Assembly: GCA_030619985.1 (NCBI GenBank)
Contig: JAUXAI010000070.1
Coordinates: 1 to 5,347, forward strand
Origin: a bacterium
GTDB lineage: Bacteria; UBP18; UBA7526
Direction: 5' to 3'
Length of the DNA stretch: 5,347 bases
Below the pieces are notes generated by a model. It ran no database searches and was not told the DNA's origin. It saw only the letters and a list, made by a program, of their open reading frames with translations. Of the stretch, positions 1-4,290 are shown piece after piece (within the stretch, counting starts at the first letter, position 1; every line of letters starts with the position of its first letter). The position numbers were made by a program, and so were the translations under genes.

Positions 1-1
1 A

Positions 2-463
2 TTTGTTCAATCTTTGGATAAGGCCAGGACTATTCTCTATCTGGGTGACAATGCGGGAGAGATTGTCTTTGATAAAATTTTGATTGAAGAGATTGATAAA
101 AGAGATCAAGGGCAAGAAGTTTACTATGCAGTGCGTGGAGCACCGATCATTAATGATGTTACCTTGAATGACGCCCAAGAAGTCTCTATGAGTGAAGTGG
201 CCCGAGTCATCTCCAACGGCTCTGATGTTCCGGGTACTATCCTGGATCTATGTTCCAAGGACTTCTTGAAAATCTATGGTAAAGCAGATATAATTATTGC
301 CAAGGGGCAGGGGAATTACGAATCATTGAGTGACGAAGAAGACGATAGAATCTATTTTCTCTTACAGGTGAAGTGTCCGGTCATCGCCCGCCATATCGGA
401 GTAAGGGTAGGGGGTGCGGTTCTTAAAGCATCAGGTAGAGCAGGTGAGAAAGTGAGAAAGTGA
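2..463 (+). CDS. DUF89/ARMT1-like metal-dependent phosphatase, C-terminal part (5' end outside window)
   Basis: The frame is open from the window edge, so the gene starts upstream; the TTG at 14 is only an internal Leu codon. About 153 residues are present, roughly the C-terminal half of a family member (usually near 280-300 residues). Hallmarks of the DUF89 (damage-control phosphatase, ARMT1-like) fold are clear: GDNAGEIVFDK at nt 44-76, whose Asp-Asn pair belongs to the metal/phosphate site, then VRGAPIINDVT, a NGSDVPGT loop, AKGQGNYESL near nt 299-328 and KCPVIA near nt 371-388. Family members are cytosolic metal-dependent phosphatases thought to remove phosphate from damaged or unwanted phosphometabolites; the substrate of the prokaryotic single-domain branch is not known. 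The last codons (GEKVRK) are encoded by an 8-bp tandem repeat, which also supplies the stop codon. The MBL gene follows after 12 nt in the same frame. Family assignment is strong, substrate unknown. Confidence 0.9.
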   Translation, partial: FVQSLDKARTILYLGDNAGEIVFDKILIEEIDKRDQGQEVYYAVRGAPIINDVTLNDAQEVSMSEVARVISNGSDVPGTILDLCSKDFLKIYGKADIIIAKGQGNYESLSDEEDDRIYFLLQVKCPVIARHIGVRVGGAVLKASGRAGEKVRK

Positions 464-480
464 GAAAGTGAGAAAGTGAG
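444..480. repeat. 8-bp tandem repeat GTGAGAAA, 4.6 perfect copies, across a gene junction
   Basis: Units lie at 444-451, 452-459, 460-467 and 468-475, plus GTGAG at 476-480, all identical. Because 8 is not a multiple of 3, successive copies are read in different frames. The DUF89 frame hits TGA at 461-463 in the third copy, and the GTG at 476-478 in the fifth partial copy is the start of the next gene. A diverged array of the same unit occurs at 2854-2901. Confidence 0.95.
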
Positions 481-1186
481 CACATTACTAAGAATAGTTT
501 ATGATAATCAATTACATCGAGAAGGATTGAAGACTGGTTGGGGCTTTTCCTGCCTCATTGACCATCAAGGGAAGAGGATACTCTTTGACACTGGTGGCGA
601 TGGCCAAGGACTTCTCTTTAACCTGAAGGCTTTAGAAGTAGAGCCGGAAAGTATTAATACCGTTGTTCTCTCCCACAATCACTGGGACCATACGGGAGGA
701 TTGGAGGCGATTATTGACAAGAACAAAGAAGTAACAGTCTATTTTGGAGAAGTTTTTCCGGAAAGCTTTAGAGAGAGTTTGAGGGAAAAAGGAATAAAGT
801 TTTCTCCAGTAGTTGGGATGGCTAATATCTCGGAGGGAATCCTGGTTGGTCCCCAGATGGGAGGATTGGGACCCAAAGAGATCCTCCTAACTATAGAAAC
901 GGATAAAGGTCTTGCCATCATTACTGGCTGTGCCCATCCTGGTATTGCAAGAATGGTAAAAGAAATTAAGGAAAGCTTGAAGAAGAGGGTCTATTTAGTC
1001 CTGGGCGGTTTCCATCTGGAATTTTCTCTGAGGGCGAATAGAGTAATTTCAGAGCTTAAGAGATTAGGGGTGGGAAAGGCTGGTCCCTGTCACTGTACCG
1101 GGAATAGAGCAATTGCTCTATTTGAGAAAGAGTTCAAGGAGAATTTTATCAGGGTAGGTGTCGGATTAGAGATGAGGATAGATTGA
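476..1186 (+). CDS. MBL-fold metallohydrolase, DHPS-like (MJ0301-type) group
   Basis: This 236-residue cytosolic protein has the metallo-beta-lactamase fold. The metal-binding HxHxDH motif is H67-N-H69-W-D71-H72 within LSHNHWDHTGGL. Further candidate ligands are H154 in TGCAHPGI, H180 in GGFHLEF and H206 in CHCTG. The N-terminus (IVYDNQ, then GLKTGWGFSCLI, then RILFDTGGDG at residues 34-43), the TGCAHPG block and the terminal HCTG are typical of the subgroup named after dihydropterin-ribofuranosyl-aminobenzene-phosphate synthase of methanogens. In bacteria its substrate is unknown, so a pterin role should not be assumed. The start is GTG 476, the first possible start after the upstream stop in this frame, and it places the family N-terminus correctly. 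It lies inside the 8-bp repeat, and no good Shine-Dalgarno sequence is visible, so reinitiation after the DUF89 stop is plausible. The 3' end overlaps the next gene by TTGA. Confidence 0.9.
   Translation: MSTLLRIVYDNQLHREGLKTGWGFSCLIDHQGKRILFDTGGDGQGLLFNLKALEVEPESINTVVLSHNHWDHTGGLEAIIDKNKEVTVYFGEVFPESFRESLREKGIKFSPVVGMANISEGILVGPQMGGLGPKEILLTIETDKGLAIITGCAHPGIARMVKEIKESLKKRVYLVLGGFHLEFSLRANRVISELKRLGVGKAGPCHCTGNRAIALFEKEFKENFIRVGVGLEMRID
1103..1122. repeat. Perfect 20-bp palindrome inside the MBL gene
   Basis: The sequence AATAGAGCAA followed by TTGCTCTATT is its own reverse complement over all 20 bases, with no spacer. It lies in the 3' part of the MBL gene, where it encodes NRAIALF, about 60 bp before the start of the NapH-like gene. 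Function is unknown; it could be a protein-binding site, an RNA hairpin or chance. Confidence 0.85.
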
Positions 1187-1665
1187 CAAAGTTGAGAAAG
1201 ATCAGTCAGGTTCTGGGAATTCTGGTCTTCATTCTTCTATTTGCTAAATTAAACATCCCCCATATATTCATTTTCTTTTTTGTTTTAACTCTATTATTCG
1301 GCCGGGTTTTCTGCGGTTGGTTATGCCCCATAGGCGCTCTTGAGGAGATTATTGGTAAGAAGACCTATGCTCGCAGGGGTTTACCTTTAAGAGCCGGCTG
1401 TAACATTGGCTGTCCCTTTATCTGGGTGTCGGCATGGTTAAACAGAGTAAGCCTGTTCAAGATAGAGATAAACAAAGAGAAGTGTACTAAATGCGGGATA
1501 TGTGATAAAATTTGTCCGACGAGTTTACCTTGGCAAAAGGCAAGCTGGAAAGAGGGAGACAATCCTTCTAACCGCTATGGTTGTATACGTTGTGGTACAT
1601 GCATTGCTAACTGTCCAGAGCAAGCCCTTTCCTATACTTTAAGGTGGAAGAAAGGTAAGCGATAG
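1183..1665 (+). CDS. Short NapH-like membrane protein with two 4Fe-4S ferredoxin clusters
   Basis: The protein has 160 residues. Residues 7-39 are very hydrophobic and can form a membrane hairpin (about 7-23 and 25-39). It is followed by GRVFCGWLCPIGALEE (40-55), the signature of the NapH/NosR/MauN-type family, with C44 and C48. A second CxxxC pair is C73/C77 in GCNIGCP. The C-terminal half carries two classical 4Fe-4S motifs, C101/C104/C107/C111 followed by Pro and C134/C137/C140/C144 followed by Pro. Family members pass electrons between membrane quinol or other donors and redox enzymes; the partner here is unknown. NapH proteins are usually well over 200 residues with four membrane segments, so this is a reduced form. 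The TTG start at 1183 is supported by GAGG at 1174-1177, the 4-nt overlap with the MBL stop, and the absence of any other Met in the protein. def follows after 11 nt. Confidence 0.85.
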   Translation: MTKLRKISQVLGILVFILLFAKLNIPHIFIFFFVLTLLFGRVFCGWLCPIGALEEIIGKKTYARRGLPLRAGCNIGCPFIWVSAWLNRVSLFKIEINKEKCTKCGICDKICPTSLPWQKASWKEGDNPSNRYGCIRCGTCIANCPEQALSYTLRWKKGKR

Positions 1666-1676
1666 GGGGTTTAAGA

Positions 1677-2168
1677 ATGGGAGTTTTGAAGGTTAGACTA
1701 TATGGCGATCCGGCCTTAAGAAAGAAATGCCAGGAGATAGAAGAAGTCGATGGAAAAATCAAAAAACTCTTGAATAATATGGCAGAGACTATGCATCATA
1801 ATGAGGGAGTGGGATTGGCTGCTCCTCAAGTTGGGATTCTGAAAAGAGCCATTGTGGTTGATGTGGGAGAGGGACTGACCGCTTTAGCAAATCCCAAGAT
1901 TCTCTGGCGTCAGGGGAAAGAAATTGCTCCTGAGGGATGTCTCAGTCTACCAGGGATCTTCTTGGATATTAAACGTTCTCAAGAGGTAGTTGTAGAGGGA
2001 ATAGATAAGAATGGAGAGACACAACAGATTGGGGCCGCAGACCTTTTTGCTCGTGCCCTACAACACGAGATCGACCATCTAAACGGGGTATTAATTATCG
2101 ACCATATCTCACGTAAGAAATTAAAGTCTATTAGGAAAGAATTGAGAAAGATAGAGGAAAGGAGATGA
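1677..2168 (+). CDS. def: Peptide deformylase
   Basis: This 163-residue protein is of normal length for a bacterial deformylase, which removes the N-formyl group from nascent polypeptides in the cytosol. All three family motifs are intact: GVGLAAPQVG (44-53, with Q51), EGCLSLP (86-92, with metal ligand C88) and QHEIDHLNG (129-137, with metal ligands H130 and H134 and catalytic E131). The N-terminal VRLYGDPALRKKC is also characteristic. A G-rich run at 1665-1670 lies 6 nt before ATG 1677 and can serve as ribosome binding site. The end overlaps the NUDIX gene through ATGA, indicating translational coupling. def is more often beside fmt or priA; here it sits between an Fe-S membrane protein and a NUDIX hydrolase. 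The acidic and basic residues of the last 20 positions form the usual helical tail. Confidence 0.97.
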   Translation: MGVLKVRLYGDPALRKKCQEIEEVDGKIKKLLNNMAETMHHNEGVGLAAPQVGILKRAIVVDVGEGLTALANPKILWRQGKEIAPEGCLSLPGIFLDIKRSQEVVVEGIDKNGETQQIGAADLFARALQHEIDHLNGVLIIDHISRKKLKSIRKELRKIEERR

Positions 2169-2647
2169 TTAAGTACTGCCCCCAGTGCAGATATCCTCTA
2201 AGAAAGATTAATATTAATAAACGGAAACGATTGGTTTGCGTAAGATGTGGTTGGACAAATTATGAAAATCCTTTTCCGGCAGTGGTAGCAGTTGTCAAAA
2301 ATGATAAAAAAATTCTTCTGATTAAGAGAAGCATTGAGCCCCATGAGGGGAGATGGACCCTTCCTTCTGGTTTCATCGAGATTGAGGAAACGTCTCAGGA
2401 AGCCTGTTTAAGAGAGTTGAAAGAGGAGACAAATTTAGAGGGAAGAATCTCAGGATTAATTGGGGTTTATAGACAAAGAAGTAAAATGTATAAGAATATA
2501 CTGGTTGTAGCCTATGAAGTAGAGGTTAAGAGGAAGGAACTTGCAGCCGGGGATGATGCCCAAGAAGTAAAATTTTTTCCCATAAAGAAACTGCCCAGTA
2601 TCCCATTTTCCAGCCACAGGCAGATCATAAAAGATTTTAAGCCATAA
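2165..2647 (+). CDS. NUDIX hydrolase with N-terminal zinc ribbon
   Basis: The protein has 160 residues. Residues 5-28 form a CxxC...CxxC zinc ribbon (C5, C8, C25, C28), followed by the NUDIX fold beginning at AVVAVVKNDKKILLIKRS. The NUDIX box spans residues 69-91: G69, E75, R83-E84, E87-E88. The usual late Gly of the box is Asn (N90), a tolerated variant. The REL-KEE core that binds the divalent metals is intact, so an active pyrophosphohydrolase is expected. Such enzymes cleave nucleoside diphosphates linked to another moiety, such as ADP-ribose, NADH or oxidised nucleotides. The ribbon resembles that of NudC, but the SQPWPFP signature of NAD(H)/cap hydrolases after the box is absent, so the substrate is open. 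Its ATG overlaps the def stop codon by 4 nt, and the ferredoxin gene follows after 10 nt. Confidence 0.93.
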   Translation: MIKYCPQCRYPLRKININKRKRLVCVRCGWTNYENPFPAVVAVVKNDKKILLIKRSIEPHEGRWTLPSGFIEIEETSQEACLRELKEETNLEGRISGLIGVYRQRSKMYKNILVVAYEVEVKRKELAAGDDAQEVKFFPIKKLPSIPFSSHRQIIKDFKP

Positions 2648-2652
2648 GGAGG
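2646..2652 (+). promoter_or_regulatory. Shine-Dalgarno AAGGAGG deciding the ferredoxin start
   Basis: A near-ideal AAGGAGG overlaps the NUDIX stop codon. It lies 5 nt before ATG 2658 but only 2 nt before the in-frame GTG 2655, so ATG 2658 is the better start. Confidence 0.85.
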
Positions 2653-2657
2653 ATGTG

Positions 2658-2840
2658 ATGGCTTATAAAATTACTGATGAATGTACCAAGTGTGGCGAAT
2701 GTGTTAAGAACTGCCCGGTAGAAGCAATCAAAGAAGGCGAAACTAAATTTTACATCACAGAGGAATGTGTGGAATGCGGACTCTGTGCTGATGTCTGTCC
2801 AGTAGGAGCGGTAGTGGAAGTGGGGGAAGGGGAGAAATAG
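2658..2840 (+). CDS. Small dicluster 2[4Fe-4S] ferredoxin
   Basis: This 60-residue soluble ferredoxin of clostridial type carries two 4Fe-4S motifs: C9/C12/C15/C19-Pro and C37/C40/C43/C47-Pro. In this fold the fourth cysteine of each motif serves the opposite cluster. The pseudo-twofold symmetry of the fold is visible: ITDECTKCGECVKNCPVEAI against ITEECVECGLCADVCPVGAV. The length is normal for the family, and the rest is acidic, as expected for a low-potential electron carrier. Its partner is not shown by the sequence; the NapH-like protein upstream and the MinD-ferredoxin ATPase downstream are candidates only. It is the last gene of the left block; downstream lies a 229-bp region of short tandem repeats. 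Confidence 0.95.
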   Translation: MAYKITDECTKCGECVKNCPVEAIKEGETKFYITEECVECGLCADVCPVGAVVEVGEGEK

Positions 2841-2853
2841 CGACACAGGGAAA

Positions 2854-2901
2854 CGGAGAAAGTGGGAAAGTGAGAAAGCGAGAAAGTGGGCAGGTGAGCA
2901 G
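2854..2901. repeat. Degenerate 8-bp tandem repeat, six units, same family as 444-480
   Basis: In phase, the units read CGGAGAAA, GTGGGAAA, GTGAGAAA, GCGAGAAA, GTGGGCAG and GTGAGCAG. The third is identical to the unit at 444-480, and the others differ at one to three positions. A further weak unit (CAGGGAAA) precedes them at 2846-2853. Confidence 0.85.
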
Positions 2902-2905
2902 TGAA

Positions 2906-2933
2906 GGACGAGGGATGGCGGACGAGGAACGAT
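2906..2933. repeat. Short 14-bp (2 x 7) direct repeat
   Basis: Two 14-bp units, GGACGAGGGATGGC and GGACGAGGAACGAT, match at 10 of 14 positions. Each can be split into 7-bp halves of the type GGANGNN or GAACGAT. With two copies only, this is the weakest of the four arrays. Confidence 0.6.
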
Positions 2934-2940
2934 TTAAGAG

Positions 2941-2990
2941 TAACCGATATTAACTGGTATTAACCGTTATTAACTGATATTAACTGGTAG
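2941..2990. repeat. 10-bp tandem repeat, five units
   Basis: Five consecutive decamers read TAACCGATAT, TAACTGGTAT, TAACCGTTAT, TAACTGATAT and TAACTGGTAG. The consensus is TAAC(C/T)G(A/G/T)TAT. Units two and five differ only in the last base. The 10-bp period is close to one helical turn, so every unit would face the same side of the DNA. Confidence 0.93.
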
Positions 2991-2998
2991 CAGGGATA

Positions 2999-3047
2999 GT
3001 TCATTGTCTATCGTTCAATGTTCATTGTTCAATGTTCATTGTTAAAT
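2999..3047. repeat. 7-bp tandem repeat GTTCA(A/T)T alternating as a 14-bp unit
   Basis: Seven consecutive heptamers read GTTCATT, GTCTATC, GTTCAAT, GTTCATT, GTTCAAT, GTTCATT and GTTAAAT. The alternation of AAT and ATT endings makes two perfect 14-bp units at 3013-3026 and 3027-3040. CAATG and CATTG halves inside the array are complementary and could form weak small hairpins. The array ends about 8 nt before the ribosome binding site of the DUF5320-like gene. Confidence 0.93.
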
Positions 3048-3054
3048 TTAAAGA

Positions 3055-3065
3055 GGGGAGGTGAT
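3055..3065 (+). promoter_or_regulatory. Strong Shine-Dalgarno for the DUF5320-like gene
   Basis: GGGGAGGTGAT is nearly the full complement of the 16S rRNA 3' end. Its GGAGG core ends 8 nt before ATG 3070. This favours ATG 3070 over the in-frame GTG 3061 (inside the site) and over the other-frame TTG 3065. Confidence 0.85.
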
Positions 3066-3069
3066 TGAA

Positions 3070-3243
3070 ATGCCATTGGGAGATGGAACGGGACCGGAAG
3101 GTCAAGGCCCAGGAACAGGAAGAGGACTGGGAAGAAGAGCCGGTAGACCCATGGGCGCTGGTGTTGGAACGCCACGCGGTGGTGCTGGTAGAGGTCGTCG
3201 TGGTGGTAGAGGAAAAGGAAGAATGCGAGGCGGCCGTCCTTGA
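3070..3243 (+). CDS. Small Gly/Arg-rich DUF5320-like protein
   Basis: This 57-residue protein begins MPLGDGTGPEGQGPGTGRGL, which closely follows the N-terminal signature of DUF5320 (typically MP-GDGTGP-G-GP-TGRG). From residue 21 on it is low complexity. In total 23 residues are Gly and 12 are Arg, with a single acidic residue after position 5 (E10). It has no Cys, no membrane segment and no signal peptide. DUF5320 proteins are often nearer 100 residues with a Cys after the signature and a C-terminal helical part; here the Cys position reads LGRR and the helical part is missing. DUF5320 genes are commonly found beside ferredoxin-containing MinD ATPases and NifX/NifB-like proteins in anaerobes, and such an ATPase lies 1 kb downstream. 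Molecular role is unknown; the strongly basic tail might bind nucleic acid, which is inference only. The strong Shine-Dalgarno argues for real and high expression. Confidence 0.75.
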   Translation: MPLGDGTGPEGQGPGTGRGLGRRAGRPMGAGVGTPRGGAGRGRRGGRGKGRMRGGRP

Positions 3244-3297
3244 TATAGAGAAAATGTGGGACAAAGATGATGAGAACCTAAAGGGCTAAAGGATGAA

Positions 3298-4290
3298 ATG
3301 ACGAAACATTGTAGAATTTTCCTTTTAGTTACTCTTCTTTTGTTCTCTGGTTTGGCTGAAGTATCATCCAAAACCATTCCAGTTGTTGATAGGGAATATC
3401 TTCCCTATGCAAAGAGAATAATAAGAGAATCTAAAGAGTCTCTCTCTATTGCTATGTTCGTGGCAAAAAGGGGAAAAAAGGTAGATAGTTTGATAGGGGA
3501 ATTAAAAAAAGCGGCAGGAAGAGGAGTAAAGATAAAGATACTGCTCGATGACCGCTTAGTAGCTAATCAGCTGACTATAAAATCTTTAAGAAAGAAGAAT
3601 ATTGAGGCCAAGTTCGATTCCCTAAAAAAGACAACCCACAACAAAATAATTATCTCTGATGAAAAAATTGTTTTAATTGGTTCGACAAACTGGACAGAAA
3701 TGTCGTTAGGTTATGCCAATGAGGCAAATGTAATGATAGAAGATAATAAAATAGCCAAATATTTCCAAGAATACTTCGATTATCTATGGAAAGATTCTTC
3801 AAAAGATATTTCCCCTTTTAAAAGATTTAGAGGGGAGATAATCCCCATTATTGACAGAGAGTACTTCGATGTTGTCCAGGCAACGATGAAAAAAGCAAAG
3901 AAAAGAATATGGGTCATGGTCTACGGCTTTAAATTAAGTAGTTCAAAAGATACCAGAGCCGATATCTTAGCCGATGAGATGATAAAAGCAAAAAAGAGAG
4001 GTGTGAAAGTAAAAGTAATCCTGGAAAAAAGTGACTTCAATGAATGGTTGAATAAGATGAATGGTAAAACAATAGAATATTTTAAAGAAAATGGTATTGA
4101 AGCAAGGCTTGATAATGAAAATGTTATCACTCATGCCAAGGTAGTTATTATTGACGATAGCGTATTTTTAGGTTCCACGAACTGGTCTTACGGGGGTCTG
4201 GAACTCTGGCACAATAATGACATTCTAATAAAGAATAAAAAGATCGTGGATTTCTTCAGAAATTATTTTGAAGAGAAGTTCAATGAATAA
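3298..4290 (+). CDS. Exported phospholipase D-like protein with two HKD domains
   Basis: The protein has 330 residues. It starts with a Sec-type signal peptide: basic MTKHCR, hydrophobic core about residues 7-20, probable cleavage near 20-24. There is no lipobox. Two PLD domains follow, with catalytic HxKx4D motifs H114/K116/D121 and H279/K281/D286, each followed by GSTNW (128-132 and 292-296). The halves look like an internal duplication: IPVVDREY at 27-34 and IPIIDREY in the second half, then RGVKIKILLDD and RGVKVKVILEK, IEAKFD and IEARLD. Two HKD motifs are expected to form one active site. The superfamily includes nucleases (Nuc), phospholipases and transferases; GSTNW and small size favour the Nuc-like nuclease group, but the substrate is uncertain. 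AAAGG at 3288-3292 precedes ATG 3298 by 5 nt. The gene is visibly poorer in G+C than the MinD gene it overlaps by 8 nt, a possible sign of separate origin. Confidence 0.9.
   Translation: MTKHCRIFLLVTLLLFSGLAEVSSKTIPVVDREYLPYAKRIIRESKESLSIAMFVAKRGKKVDSLIGELKKAAGRGVKIKILLDDRLVANQLTIKSLRKKNIEAKFDSLKKTTHNKIIISDEKIVLIGSTNWTEMSLGYANEANVMIEDNKIAKYFQEYFDYLWKDSSKDISPFKRFRGEIIPIIDREYFDVVQATMKKAKKRIWVMVYGFKLSSSKDTRADILADEMIKAKKRGVKVKVILEKSDFNEWLNKMNGKTIEYFKENGIEARLDNENVITHAKVVIIDDSVFLGSTNWSYGGLELWHNNDILIKNKKIVDFFRNYFEEKFNE

Larger units (their letters stand above)
2841..3069. other. Intergenic region made almost entirely of short tandem repeats
   Basis: No coding signal is convincing on either strand. 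Four arrays follow one another: 8-bp units (2854-2901), 7/14-bp units (2906-2933), 10-bp units (2941-2990) and 7/14-bp units (2999-3047). Only short linkers of 4 to 8 bases are left between them. I see no GC-rich hairpin with a U-tract, and no promoter stands out against the repeats. If the two gene blocks are separate transcription units, the promoter for DUF5320 and the downstream genes should lie here. Confidence 0.85.

Noticed and set aside
2206-2217. 12-bp AT-only palindrome ATTAATATTAAT in the NUDIX gene
   Set aside because: Short, AT-only and inside a coding region; expected by chance.
2637-2846. 69-codon open frame on the - strand opposite the ferredoxin
   Set aside because: It is the complement of a certain ferredoxin gene with all eight cysteines; the sequence has no recognisable motif.
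2841-2940. Terminator after the ferredoxin gene
   Set aside because: The region is purine-rich repeat on one strand, with no GC-rich stem followed by a T-run.
2854-3047. Possible CRISPR array
   Set aside because: Units are 7-10 bp and directly adjacent, without spacers, and no cas gene is near.
2999-3047. Promoter-like TTCATT and TAAATT boxes before the DUF5320-like gene
   Set aside because: The AT-rich heptamers create such boxes in several registers; none has both good -35 and -10 elements with a convincing spacing.
3065-3289. A 74-codon frame starting at TTG 3065 overlapping the DUF5320-like gene
   Set aside because: Its Glu/Val-rich sequence is what GGN and AGA codons give when read one base off, its TTG is only 3 nt from the Shine-Dalgarno core, and the DUF5320 signature is in the other frame. 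The part after 3243 was kept in mind as a possible frameshift tail.
3102-3377. 91-codon open frame on the - strand across the DUF5320-like gene
   Set aside because: Pro/Leu-rich complement of a Gly/Arg-rich gene, no family motifs and no ribosome binding site; it also runs into the start of the PLD gene.
3298-4290. PLD protein as an antiphage effector
   Set aside because: A clear Sec signal peptide places it outside the cytoplasm, and no defence partner genes are in the window.
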